From Dongshaea marina (GTDB lineage Bacteria; Pseudomonadota; Gammaproteobacteria; Enterobacterales; Aeromonadaceae), in contig NZ_CP028898.1 of the NCBI RefSeq assembly GCF_003072645.1, forward strand, positions 1 through 64,000: a stretch of DNA of 64,000 bases. The letters run 5' to 3'. Of this stretch, positions 9,545 to 17,132 are shown in pieces. Below the pieces are notes generated by a model, which was not told the origin of the DNA, searched no databases, and saw only the letters and a program-made list of their open reading frames with translations. The translations under genes were made by a program, and so were the position numbers. The stretch's first letter is position 1. Every line of letters begins with the position of its first letter.

Positions 9545-10075
9545 ATGAAATCCAGAGGTTTTGCCCTGCTGGATCTGTTGCTGGTGCTTGCGTTCATCGT
9601 GTTAATTGCTGTTGCGGGCTCGTGGATGATGTATGCGTTTCTGTCTCCCCCCAAGGAGGCAGGGCGCATTTCTGGTGCCGTGCAGGATTTAAACCGGGCG
9701 ATGATACACAACCTGGAAGCGCAGGATCCAGATCCTGAAAATCATGGGGTGCTTTGTCTTCCTGATGCCTCTGTGGTCAGTGTTGGGATCCTGAGATCTC
9801 GTGACTACCTGACGGGGTCGCAGGTACAGGAGCTCAGCGCATATACGGTTTCGCTGACTTATCTGGCCCGAGACCATCATGTTCGGGCAAATGAAATCCG
9901 AATCACACTGCCTGCAGGCTTAGATCAACAGGCAATTGTGAAGCACCTTGATCCACAACCGGCCCAGATTGTTGGGCGTCAAATTCGATGGGAGTTCCCG
10001 TATCCGGTCATTGAGCATTACGACGATCTGACATCGATGTACCTCAAAGATAATTGTTGGACGAGGATCCCATAA
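9545..10075 (+). CDS. Prepilin-like minor pilin
   Basis: A very short leader (MKSRG) precedes FALLDLLLVLAFIVLIAVAGSWMMY, a type IV prepilin N-terminal helix, again with Asp at +5. The rest (176 aa in all) has two cysteines (VLCLPD and DNCWTRIP) that could form a disulfide. It lies between the major pilin and the PilV-like gene, whose ATG overlaps its stop codon (TAATG). It is probably a minor pilin of the same pilus. I do not recognise a standard R64 counterpart. Confidence 0.75.
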   Translation: MKSRGFALLDLLLVLAFIVLIAVAGSWMMYAFLSPPKEAGRISGAVQDLNRAMIHNLEAQDPDPENHGVLCLPDASVVSVGILRSRDYLTGSQVQELSAYTVSLTYLARDHHVRANEIRITLPAGLDQQAIVKHLDPQPAQIVGRQIRWEFPYPVIEHYDDLTSMYLKDNCWTRIP

Positions 10076-11028
10076 TGCGAATCAGCCAAAATCAGAAAGG
10101 ATTGGTGTTAATTGATTTGCTGATAGCCGTTAGCACAATTGCAGTTCTGGTGATTCTATTTCAGCTGTTTATGCAGAAGCAGCTGGAGAAGGACAAAATA
10201 TCCAACCAGGTAAAGCGGGTGGAGCAAGTTTATAAAGCGGAACTGGCTTATTACGTTAACACGCTCAAATCAACCAAAATACCCAACATTACAAACAACT
10301 GGACAAATAGTTTTACCACGTTGATGAATGGTGGCTATCTGCCTGGCTGTACGGACACCGAATATAGATCGGGGCAATGTATCCCATCACAGAAAACACT
10401 GTGGGATGAAGATATTAGTCTATCTGTCACGACAACTCCGGCAGGAGATGCAGTCGTTGATATGACGGTTCCTTTTCACTCATCTCGGATTGGCTCGGTG
10501 CAGGATAAAGAGCGTCTTGCAAATGCGATCGCCGTTCACTTGCCGATGGCAAAAGTGGAACGTACCGGGAATAACTTTGATGTGACGATGACCATCCAAA
10601 GGCCGGGGACTGAAGTAGCCCATGAGGAGTTAGTTCGCCGGGATGGAACGGCGACATTAACGGGCGAGTGGGATGTTGGAAACCAGGGGATCACGAATGT
10701 TCGGGATATGACGATCCATGGCCTCACAGACCGAACCGTTCTTCAGGGATTAACGTATACCAATATGGTTAAAAACCTGACCATTGTTCCCCGTCTGATA
10801 TGTCCTATTGGCTCATCCAAGGTTCAGATCCTTCCCAGCGCATACTCCCGGGATGGCCGTTCGTTTAACGAGTTTGGTGCCGTGGAAGGTCGTTATGACG
10901 TTGTTTCAGGAGGACTTCGAGTGTATGTCCGGGTATGGGATAAGGACCCGGTTACAGGCGTTCGGGGGTGGTTTATTCCGAATGCAAATTCAGCAACGGT
11001 TGTTGTGATGCAACACTGTGAAAAATAA
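10075..11028 (+). CDS. pilV: PilV-like minor pilin or tip adhesin
   Basis: The leader KG|LVLIDLLIAVSTIAVLVILFQLF is a prepilin signal with Asp at +5. The 317-residue protein contains TATLTGEWDVGNQGITNVRDM, which is typical of the PilV constant region, followed by a variable-looking C-terminal domain. PilV sits at the pilus tip and selects recipients through its C-terminus. No shufflon repeats or shufflon recombinase are visible after it, so recipient specificity appears fixed here. Confidence 0.82.
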   Translation: MRISQNQKGLVLIDLLIAVSTIAVLVILFQLFMQKQLEKDKISNQVKRVEQVYKAELAYYVNTLKSTKIPNITNNWTNSFTTLMNGGYLPGCTDTEYRSGQCIPSQKTLWDEDISLSVTTTPAGDAVVDMTVPFHSSRIGSVQDKERLANAIAVHLPMAKVERTGNNFDVTMTIQRPGTEVAHEELVRRDGTATLTGEWDVGNQGITNVRDMTIHGLTDRTVLQGLTYTNMVKNLTIVPRLICPIGSSKVQILPSAYSRDGRSFNEFGAVEGRYDVVSGGLRVYVRVWDKDPVTGVRGWFIPNANSATVVVMQHCEK

Positions 11029-11037
11029 GGAGTGGTC

Positions 11038-11493
11038 ATGATTAAATATCTTGTTTTAATTGTATCGCTTGCCAGTAGCTTTTGTTATGGGCAATCCATT
11101 GATGAAGCCTGGCAAAAATCAACACCCACCTGCGATACGGCCTGTGCCATGAAATTATTTAATGGTGTCAAACCAGGTCGTTCCGATAACGCAGGTCTTA
11201 AATATATGAAGCTGAGTCCAGTCGGAGGGCGATATATCATTCCAGAATCAATATACAATAAAAACTCAACGGGAGTGATGGTCGTTGGGCAGACCGAGAT
11301 GGGCGTCTATACAATGCCGATCAACCACATATCACCCGGTGCAAGTACTCGATTTGAATATGAGGATTACGGTGGCGGTCAAACCGGTGGAATTATGATT
11401 CATCGGGGTTCAGGGAGTAGTAAAAACACCTTTTGGTTTAGCCGATTCGGTCGAAACGGCGGTATTTACAATATTGGAATAACTTACCAGTAG
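11038..11493 (+). CDS. Small secreted protein at end of pil operon
   Basis: ATG 11038 follows AAGGAG; an in-frame GTG lies 6 bp upstream. The N-terminus (MIKYLVLIVSLASSFCYGQS) is a Sec signal peptide. The mature ~130 residues include a Cys pair (TPTCDTACAM) and glycine-rich beta-like stretches (GGGQTGGIMIHRGSG). I do not recognise a family. It begins 10 bp after pilV, so it is probably transcribed with the pilus genes and may be a pilus-associated or periplasmic factor. Confidence 0.7.
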   Translation: MIKYLVLIVSLASSFCYGQSIDEAWQKSTPTCDTACAMKLFNGVKPGRSDNAGLKYMKLSPVGGRYIIPESIYNKNSTGVMVVGQTEMGVYTMPINHISPGASTRFEYEDYGGGQTGGIMIHRGSGSSKNTFWFSRFGRNGGIYNIGITYQ

Positions 11494-11522
11494 CCTACTA
11501 ACTATTCATGGAATAATTCATT

Positions 11523-12530
11523 ATGACTGTTCGTCAATTGACGCTGGCAGCTGCCATTCTTGTGGCTTCATCCAGTGTATTTGCTGTTGAAAATGGAGCA
11601 TCTCTTAATCCGAGTGAACATCCGGACATTGTGAGTGTGTCGGGAATTGGGTTTGAGGGGACCACAGAGTGCTCAGGAACAATTATCGCCAGAAAATGGG
11701 TGATTACAGCGGCCCACTGCTTTTTGGGGGGAGAGGGACTGTATATTACATCGGGTGATAAGACGATCAACGTGAAAAGCACGCATATTAACCCGAACTA
11801 CAATACCCCCGGGCTAAATGCATTCGCGTATGACATGGCAATTTTAGAGTTAAATGAGTCGGTTTCTAAAAGTCGGGAGATCACGACCGATGAGTTTGTT
11901 TCCGGTGATGATTATAAGCTGATGGGATATGCCGGAACTCAGCAGTTGAAAGAAGGGACATTTACGGCAGTTGGACCGTCAATTGATACAGACCCTGATG
12001 GTTACATCCTTAACTCAACGACCTATGGCGCAGAATCGGGTGACTCCGGCGGCCCAATATTTGATACGAACGGACAGGTGATCGGCATATTAAGCTCAGG
12101 GACACATGATATCGCTGTTCGTCATCTTAAAGATTCCTCGGACTGGCTCACTCAGACCATGAATACCTGGAATTATCCGGCTTCGGTCAGTGGCAGTGGC
12201 GTGATGACCGTTGATATTCAGAATCTTCACTCGCAGCCGGATGTGATTACGGCCTCAGGGGATGGAACCGTTTCGGTTGTGAGCAACACTTGTGAAGGGG
12301 TGACCCTCAATCCTTATGCGACTTGCTCAATAAAGGTTACCGGGAAAGGAAACCTGCATCTCACCGGAAGTGACGTGGTCACAGTTAATCCCAGCATAAA
12401 ACCCAGAGAGCCAGACAATGATGGCGGCTCAGGAGGTGGCGGTGGATCTTTTGGGTTCGGTGTCTTGGGATTCCTTGGGATCTTTGCAATAATCGTTCGC
12501 TTCAAAAATATGAGGAATAAAAATGTCTGA
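11523..12530 (+). CDS. Trypsin-like serine protease with GlyGly-CTERM sorting tail
   Basis: A signal peptide precedes an S1 protease domain with the full triad: His65 (ITAAHC), Asp104 (YDMAILEL) and Ser175 (GDSGGP). A second domain of ~90 residues follows. The C-terminus has a Gly-rich stretch, a hydrophobic segment and basic residues (GGGGGSFGFGVLGFLG...RFKNMRNK), the tripartite GlyGly-CTERM signal known from Vibrio VesB-type proteases, which are type II-secreted and processed by rhombosortase. The next gene overlaps its stop by 8 bp. Presence at the end of a pilus operon is unusual. Confidence 0.9.
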   Translation: MTVRQLTLAAAILVASSSVFAVENGASLNPSEHPDIVSVSGIGFEGTTECSGTIIARKWVITAAHCFLGGEGLYITSGDKTINVKSTHINPNYNTPGLNAFAYDMAILELNESVSKSREITTDEFVSGDDYKLMGYAGTQQLKEGTFTAVGPSIDTDPDGYILNSTTYGAESGDSGGPIFDTNGQVIGILSSGTHDIAVRHLKDSSDWLTQTMNTWNYPASVSGSGVMTVDIQNLHSQPDVITASGDGTVSVVSNTCEGVTLNPYATCSIKVTGKGNLHLTGSDVVTVNPSIKPREPDNDGGSGGGGGSFGFGVLGFLGIFAIIVRFKNMRNKNV

Positions 12531-12918
12531 TTTTATTAAAGTGCTGCTAAATATTCGGTCGCTTCGCGCAGTTTCCCGTGAATTAACACTGGAGCAACTG
12601 GAGGAAGGTCTTGAGAAGCTTCAGGATGTCGTAAAACAGCGCCAGGAGGCTGAAGCATCCGTTCGTGCTGAGAGGGCAGCTCGTCAACAAAAGATTAATG
12701 AATATCTGGAAATGATGGAAGCAGACGGGATTAACCTTGCTGAGTTGACCGGAATCACTGAAGAGGCTCCAAAGAAAAAACGAGCTCCTCGTCCAGCGAA
12801 GTACCGTTACCAGGATGAGAATGGTCAGGAAAAAACATGGACTGGCCAGGGTAGAAAACCAGCACCAATCCAGCAAGCAATGAATGAAGGTCGTAGCCTG
12901 GATGAGTTTTTGATCTAG
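12523..12918 (+). CDS. hns: H-NS-family nucleoid protein
   Basis: The 131-residue protein has a helical N-terminal oligomerisation region (FIKVLLNIRSLRAVSRELTLEQLEEGLEKLQDVVKQRQEAE) and a C-terminal DNA-binding segment (KYRYQDENGQEKTWTGQGRKPAPIQQAM) containing the H-NS TWTGxGRxP motif. Plasmid-encoded H-NS proteins silence AT-rich acquired genes and lower the cost of the plasmid. It overlaps the protease gene by 8 bp, so translation is probably coupled. A strong hairpin follows. Confidence 0.93.
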   Translation: MSDFIKVLLNIRSLRAVSRELTLEQLEEGLEKLQDVVKQRQEAEASVRAERAARQQKINEYLEMMEADGINLAELTGITEEAPKKKRAPRPAKYRYQDENGQEKTWTGQGRKPAPIQQAMNEGRSLDEFLI

Positions 12919-12938
12919 GATTAATGACTTTATCAGGC

Positions 12939-12995
12939 AGCGAATGCACAATCGTTTTGGGTGTGGGTCTTTTCCCGCACCCATTCGCTTTTTAT
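12939..12995 (+). terminator. Hairpin terminator after hns
   Basis: GGGTGTGGG at 12959-12967 pairs with CCCGCACCC at 12974-12982 around a TCTTTT loop. An outer pair, AGCGAATG at 12939 and CATTCGCT at 12982, can form an alternative stem. A CTTTTTAT tract follows. It would end the long topB/pil/hns transcript. Confidence 0.7.
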
Positions 12996-13029
12996 ATTCT
13001 GGCACAATCAATAATAGGGATGCATTATC

Positions 13030-13269
13030 ATGTCAGGTTTGAAAAGAAGGAAGGCCGACGAGATCGAGGAATTAATAGCGAACAGTCTATATTTTGATAT
13101 CTGGGAGTCCAATCTTGGGGAGATTAAAGCCACCTATGTTCAGGGAGGCTTGGACGGCCCTCGAAATCAACCAGACGGGTATGATTTTCATGTGGTTAGG
13201 ATGCCAGCCCGGAGTGCAGAGGAAGCAACTGAGTACGTAAGAGGAATTGTTAAATTAAGTCAGGGATAA
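13030..13269 (+). CDS. Small hypothetical protein (79 aa)
   Basis: This short soluble protein begins 48 bp after the hns terminator. No signal peptide or membrane segment is visible. It contains a mixed alpha/beta sequence (NLGEIKATYVQGGLDG...DFHVVRMPARSAEEATEYVRGIVKL) that looks like a genuine small domain. I do not recognise the family. It sits immediately ahead of the tRNA array. Confidence 0.55.
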   Translation: MSGLKRRKADEIEELIANSLYFDIWESNLGEIKATYVQGGLDGPRNQPDGYDFHVVRMPARSAEEATEYVRGIVKLSQG

Positions 13270-13356
13270 TCCAATATAATTCAGATGACAGGAATCATTT
13301 GGTCCTGAAATAATGACTTGCGTCTTCGCTTGTGAGTGGAGAGAATAGGCAGCTTT

Positions 13357-13433
13357 GGCCCTTTAGCTCAGTTGGTTAGAGCAGTCGACTCATAATCGAT
13401 TGGTCGCTGGTTCAAGTCCAGCAAGGGCCACCA
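13357..13433 (+). tRNA. ileX: tRNA-Ile2 (CAU anticodon, reads AUA after lysidine)
   Basis: The cloverleaf is complete with 7-bp acceptor stem GGCCCTT/AAGGGCC, an encoded CCA end and anticodon CAU in CTCATAATC. The overall sequence closely follows E. coli tRNA-Ile2 (GACTCATAATCG arm, TTCAAGTCC T-loop) rather than tRNA-Met, so it should decode AUA once modified by TilS. Confidence 0.9.
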
Positions 13434-13434
13434 T

Positions 13435-13521
13435 GCCCGGATGGTGAAATTGGTAGACACAAGGGATTTAAAATCCCTCGCTGGTTACAGCGTGCCGGTT
13501 CAAGTCCGGCTCTGGGCACCA
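13435..13521 (+). tRNA. tRNA-Leu (UAA)
   Basis: The sequence shows acceptor stem GCCCGGA/TCTGGGC, a D-arm GGTGAAATTGGTAGACAC, anticodon TAA within GATTTAAAATCC, a long variable arm, a TTCAAGTCC T-loop and encoded CCA. It decodes UUA. It starts 2 bp after the preceding tRNA. Confidence 0.93.
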
Positions 13522-13522
13522 A

Positions 13523-13599
13523 GCGCTCTTAGCTCAGATGGATAGAGCAGCGGCCTTCTAAGCCGCCGGTCGCAGGTTCGAGTCCTGCAGAGCGCGCCA
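13523..13599 (+). tRNA. tRNA-Arg (UCU)
   Basis: The acceptor stem GCGCTCT pairs with AGAGCGC. The anticodon is TCT in CCTTCTAAG, the T-loop is TTCGAGTCC and CCA is encoded. It decodes AGA (and AGG by wobble). It is third in a three-tRNA array with only 1-bp gaps. Confidence 0.93.
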
Positions 13600-13625
13600 C
13601 AGCGAGAGAACCATGTGAGTCGATC

Positions 13626-14330
13626 ATGAGACTGACCAAAATCATCCTAGGTACTGCAATGATTGCAGTTAGCATCCCTACCTTTGCAGCCAGCCATCCA
13701 CAGAGCTTTCAAGCTTCCAAGCGAGAACTTGTAAAGCTCTATAAGCAACATTCTGACGTTCCTACCTTCTACTGCCATGCTCCTATAAAGTGGGAGGGCA
13801 AAAAAGGGATGCCGCATCTATATGAGGCTGGCTACAAGGTGCGAAAGCAGGAAAAGCGAGCCAACCGTATCGAATGGGAGCATGTCGTCCCGGCATACTG
13901 GTTTGGGCATCAGCTTAAATGCTGGCAAGATGGCGGTCGTAAGAACTGCAAAAAGACCTCAGCCAATTTCCGCGAGATGGAAGGTGACATGCACAATCTA
14001 GTGCCAGCCATCGGCGAAGTGAATGGTGATCGGTCGAACTATCGCTACTCCGACTGGCGTGGACCGGGAATGTACGGACGCTGTTCAATGTCGATCGACT
14101 TTAAGAAGAAACAGGCTCGCCCACCTGAATACACCCATGGCTTTATTGGTCGAGACTATCTCTATATGCGAGATAAATACGGATTAAAGATCTCCAAAGC
14201 CCAGATCCGGCTCATGCAAGCCTGGGCCAAGCAGCGACCATCTGAGTGGGAGTGTAAGCGAAATCAACTTATCGCACAGATCCAGGGCAACGATAATCCC
14301 TATGTAACCAAGGCTTGCAAGATTCTATAG
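13626..14330 (+). CDS. endA: Endonuclease I (secreted or periplasmic DNase, EndA/Dns family)
   Basis: A signal peptide (LGTAMIAVSIPTFAA) precedes a domain with the endonuclease I core: RIEWEHVVPA (catalytic His region), MEGDMHNLVPAIGEVNGDRSNYRY, then CSMSIDFKKKQARPPEYTHG. Length (234 aa) is normal. Dns/EndA degrades extracellular or periplasmic DNA; plasmid-borne copies can block natural transformation of the host. The gene is monocistronic between the tRNAs and a lipocalin. Confidence 0.94.
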   Translation: MRLTKIILGTAMIAVSIPTFAASHPQSFQASKRELVKLYKQHSDVPTFYCHAPIKWEGKKGMPHLYEAGYKVRKQEKRANRIEWEHVVPAYWFGHQLKCWQDGGRKNCKKTSANFREMEGDMHNLVPAIGEVNGDRSNYRYSDWRGPGMYGRCSMSIDFKKKQARPPEYTHGFIGRDYLYMRDKYGLKISKAQIRLMQAWAKQRPSEWECKRNQLIAQIQGNDNPYVTKACKIL

Positions 14331-14364
14331 ACCATCTTCTAACGATAAATAGAGGGCCAAAGGT

Positions 14365-14892
14365 ATGAAAAAATCACTGGTGATCGCCTGCTCTCTTTTT
14401 GTTACTGGATGCACAGGTATCCCGAAAGGGGTTCAGCCGGTAAAGCACTTTGAATTATCCAAGTACCTCGGCACCTGGTACGAGATAGCTCGTCTAGATC
14501 ATACGTTTGAGCGAGGTTTAAGCAACGTCACCGCACAATATAGTATGAGGGATGATGGAGGGGTCAAAGTGGTAAACCGTGGCTTTTCCAAAGAAAAAAA
14601 TAAATGGAAAGAGGCAGTTGGGAAAGCCTATTTTGCTGATGGTCAATCTAATGGCTACCTCAAGGTATCCTTTTTTGGCCCATTCTATGGTTCATACATC
14701 ATTTTTGGATTAGACCATAAGGACTACCAATACGCATTTGTATCAGGGCCGAGCAAGGAATACCTCTGGCTTCTAGCAAGAAGCCCAAGAATTAATCCTG
14801 TAATCATTGAAAATTTTGTGCAGATGGCTAAGGATAGAGGCTGTCTCTTCTACACATCTCAAGAGCAGGGGAACTTTCTGAGCATAGAGTGA
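14365..14892 (+). CDS. blc: Blc-type outer-membrane lipocalin
   Basis: The lipobox VTGC places the lipidated Cys at residue 16. The lipocalin motif LGTWYEIARLDHTFERGL and the closing DYQYAFVSGPSKEYLWLLARSP strand are characteristic of Blc. The protein is full length (175 aa) and probably binds lipids at the outer membrane. It lies 34 bp after endA in the same direction. The IS50-like element begins right after its stop codon. Confidence 0.92.
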   Translation: MKKSLVIACSLFVTGCTGIPKGVQPVKHFELSKYLGTWYEIARLDHTFERGLSNVTAQYSMRDDGGVKVVNRGFSKEKNKWKEAVGKAYFADGQSNGYLKVSFFGPFYGSYIIFGLDHKDYQYAFVSGPSKEYLWLLARSPRINPVIIENFVQMAKDRGCLFYTSQEQGNFLSIE

Positions 14893-16367
14893 TCTGATCA
14901 TCGTATAATCCCGTTTCAAGGTACTCATACGATGCAGATTTCTCCCCATGATCCCCAACGCTGGGCCCAGCACATCTTTGGTTCGGCACAGCTTGGAGAC
15001 GTGCGGCGTACAGCCCGGTTAGTCACACTCGCCAGCCATTGTGGTAGACATGTGGGGAAATCTTTGGCCGCTTCCTGTGAGGGTGACGATGCCCTGCTTG
15101 AAGGCAGCTATCGCTTTATCCGTAATCCAAAGGTCGAACCAATGAAAATACGTCAGGCTGGTTTTGAAAGGACAGTTGAGATAGCCCAGGATATTCCCGA
15201 ACTCCTGGCTCTGGAGGACACCTCTTCATTAAGTTACAAGCACCAAGCCGCTTCGAAGCTGGGGAAATTAGGAAAGAAGGAGGATAAATCAAGAGGATTC
15301 TGGGTGCATTCCCAGTTACTACTCAATGCCCGAACGCAGCAAACGATAGGGTTGGTTCATCAGGAGTGGTGGTTGCGGCCGGATAACCCTGAGGATGCAG
15401 ACGAGAAAGAGAGTGGTAAGTGGCCCGATGCGTCAGCCCTTTGCCGACACAGGATGGGAGCGCTGATGTCCCGGGTGATCACCGTTTGTGATCGAGAAGC
15501 AGATATCTTTGACTATCTCAAGGATAAGAAGGAGCACCAAGAAAGATTTATCGTGCGGGCAAAGCATATGCGCAAAGTGGAAGAGTCCGGACTCCCTTTA
15601 GATGAACATCTGCGCTCCCAAGCTTCCCTGGGCGGATATGAGCTTCATATCCCTCAAAAAGGGATGGTAGATAAGCATGGGAAACGGAAGAATCGGCCGA
15701 CTCGCAAGGCGAGGCTACAAGTCTTTAGCAGCTCATTGACCCTCACTCAGGGGGGCAGAACTCTCACCCTCAACGCAGTACTGGCTGAAGAGCTGGGTCA
15801 GCCTAATGGTGCAGAGCCGATCCGCTGGCTTCTGCTGACCAGCGAGCCAGTTTCAACTCTGGAAGAGGCCCTGAAAGTTATCCAGAGCTACACGGCCAGA
15901 TGGCGAGTGGAGGATTTCCACAAAGCCTGGAAATCCGGTGCAGGTGTAGAAGAGCTAAGAATGGGGTCGGTAGACAATCTGGAGCGAATGGCGTCGATAC
16001 TTGGCTTTTCAGCGGTTCGGCTGATGCAGTTGCGGGAGAGTTTTACCTTGCCACTCAGCCTGAAGAAGCTGGGCCTGATTAAAGAGGCGAAGGAGGTCAG
16101 TCAGATAAGTGCGTCACGAGTGCTTACCGGAGAAGAGATTAAGCTCTTGATCTTGCTGCGCAATAAGAAGCAAACGTTCGAACCGAGTTTGGAGTGGGCT
16201 TACCAGGAGATTGCAAAGCTGGGAGGGTTCAATGATACCAAACGAAGCGGGATCGCAGGCTGGGATACTCTCTGGGAAGGTTGGAATCGACTTCAGGATT
16301 ATCTTCGAGGATTTATGGTTGCCAGAGAGGCTATGACTTCAGGCTTGGAGATCTGATCAAGAGACAG
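14893..16367 (+). mobile_element. IS50/Tn5-like (IS4 family) insertion, left end apparently missing
   Basis: The right end (16349-16367) reads AGATCTGATCAAGAGACAG, identical as far as I recall to the 19-bp Tn5 inside end, and it contains the transposase stop codon as in IS50. Upstream of the transposase only 39 bp separate it from the lipocalin stop. These include GATCTGATCATC, like the IS50 leader, but no outside-end sequence is visible. The element may therefore be immobile alone. Confidence 0.75.
14932..16356 (+). CDS. tnp: Tn5/IS50-type transposase (IS4 family)
   Basis: The 474-residue length matches Tn5 transposase (476). The N-terminal domain (FGSAQLGDVRRTARLVTLASHCG) and DDE motifs are visible: ALEDTSS for the first Asp, ITVCDREADIFDYL for the second, and YTARWRVEDFHKAWKSG forming the Y-R-E-K signature with the catalytic Glu. 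It appears intact. Confidence 0.93.
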   Translation: MQISPHDPQRWAQHIFGSAQLGDVRRTARLVTLASHCGRHVGKSLAASCEGDDALLEGSYRFIRNPKVEPMKIRQAGFERTVEIAQDIPELLALEDTSSLSYKHQAASKLGKLGKKEDKSRGFWVHSQLLLNARTQQTIGLVHQEWWLRPDNPEDADEKESGKWPDASALCRHRMGALMSRVITVCDREADIFDYLKDKKEHQERFIVRAKHMRKVEESGLPLDEHLRSQASLGGYELHIPQKGMVDKHGKRKNRPTRKARLQVFSSSLTLTQGGRTLTLNAVLAEELGQPNGAEPIRWLLLTSEPVSTLEEALKVIQSYTARWRVEDFHKAWKSGAGVEELRMGSVDNLERMASILGFSAVRLMQLRESFTLPLSLKKLGLIKEAKEVSQISASRVLTGEEIKLLILLRNKKQTFEPSLEWAYQEIAKLGGFNDTKRSGIAGWDTLWEGWNRLQDYLRGFMVAREAMTSGLEI

Positions 16368-16784
16368 CAGCCATAACCCTAGAGCAATAATTAGCAGGGC
16401 CCCTAGAGCTATGCAGACAACAATACACCATGGGCACATGTCGGATGAGATAAACATGTCTAACCTCCTCAGTTAGAGGCTTACCTCTACTTTAAGTATA
16501 GTGGCTATGGTCAGATGATATCCTGCTCTTACTGGGCCACAACACACTGATTGATCGTTAATTAACCTATCTTTAGGTATGCCTTTCGATACGACCAGAA
16601 AATCCTTGATTGACACCTATCAATTCTCCTATCAGATATCCAATATCAAAACTCCTTAGGAGATATGGAAAACCATAACGCATGTTCGCCCTCCCCCATC
16701 ACCTGACATCCAGAGAGGTAATCTCTCAGGATAGCTCAGAGTCAGTTTGGCACCTGTGGGGATAAGCGCAAAAGGAACCGGCCC
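16368..16784 (+). other. Candidate oriT region upstream of mobC
   Basis: This 417-bp gap has no gene. At 16519-16526 it contains TATCCTG|C, matching the YATCCTG|Y nic consensus of RP4-type (MOBP) relaxases. Nearby are inverted repeats: TCTAAC/GTTAGA near 16458-16476, CTCCT-T-AGGAG near 16651-16661 and GAGAG/CTCTC near 16714-16728. Position directly before mobC-relaxase suits an oriT. The nic call is by motif only. Confidence 0.45.
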
Positions 16785-17132
16785 ATGAACAAAGAGCCAA
16801 AGACCATCCCGGTCTCATTTCGCCTGCCCGCTGATATTCACGCTGATTTCTATGATCGGGCAGAAAAAGCAAACCTGTCGGTCACCGACTTCTTAAAAGA
16901 GGCCGTGATAAAGAACCGATCAATCGTCCTGAGCCGCCCCTCGAAAACTGTCGATGCGAAGCGGCTAGTTTATCTTTACAACAAGACGAGCAACAACCTC
17001 AATCAGATCGCCAAAAAAACCAATATTGACTGGAAGAGTGGCGTTCTCAGCGAAAGCGGATACCGAAACATTAACGCTCAGCTTAATGCGATCCGCCTCT
17101 CTCTCAAGAGGGGGATCCACGATGCTGATTAG
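16785..17132 (+). CDS. mobC: MobC-like relaxosome accessory protein
   Basis: This 115-residue protein has a ribbon-helix-helix-like N-terminus (TIPVSFRLPADIHADFYDRAEKANLSVTDFLKEAVI) and the MobC-family segment YLYNKTSNNLNQIAKKTN. MobC proteins help the relaxase open and bind oriT. AAGGA precedes the ATG. Its end overlaps the relaxase start by 11 bp. Confidence 0.88.
   Translation: MNKEPKTIPVSFRLPADIHADFYDRAEKANLSVTDFLKEAVIKNRSIVLSRPSKTVDAKRLVYLYNKTSNNLNQIAKKTNIDWKSGVLSESGYRNINAQLNAIRLSLKRGIHDAD

Noticed and set aside
10075-11028. Shufflon at the pilV 3' end
   Set aside because: No 19-bp sfx-type inverted repeats, alternative C-termini or Rci recombinase are visible.
13357-13433. Calling this tRNA-Met because of the CAU anticodon
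   Set aside because: The stem and loop sequences follow tRNA-Ile2 closely, and its company (Leu-UAA, Arg-UCU) fits rare-codon decoding.
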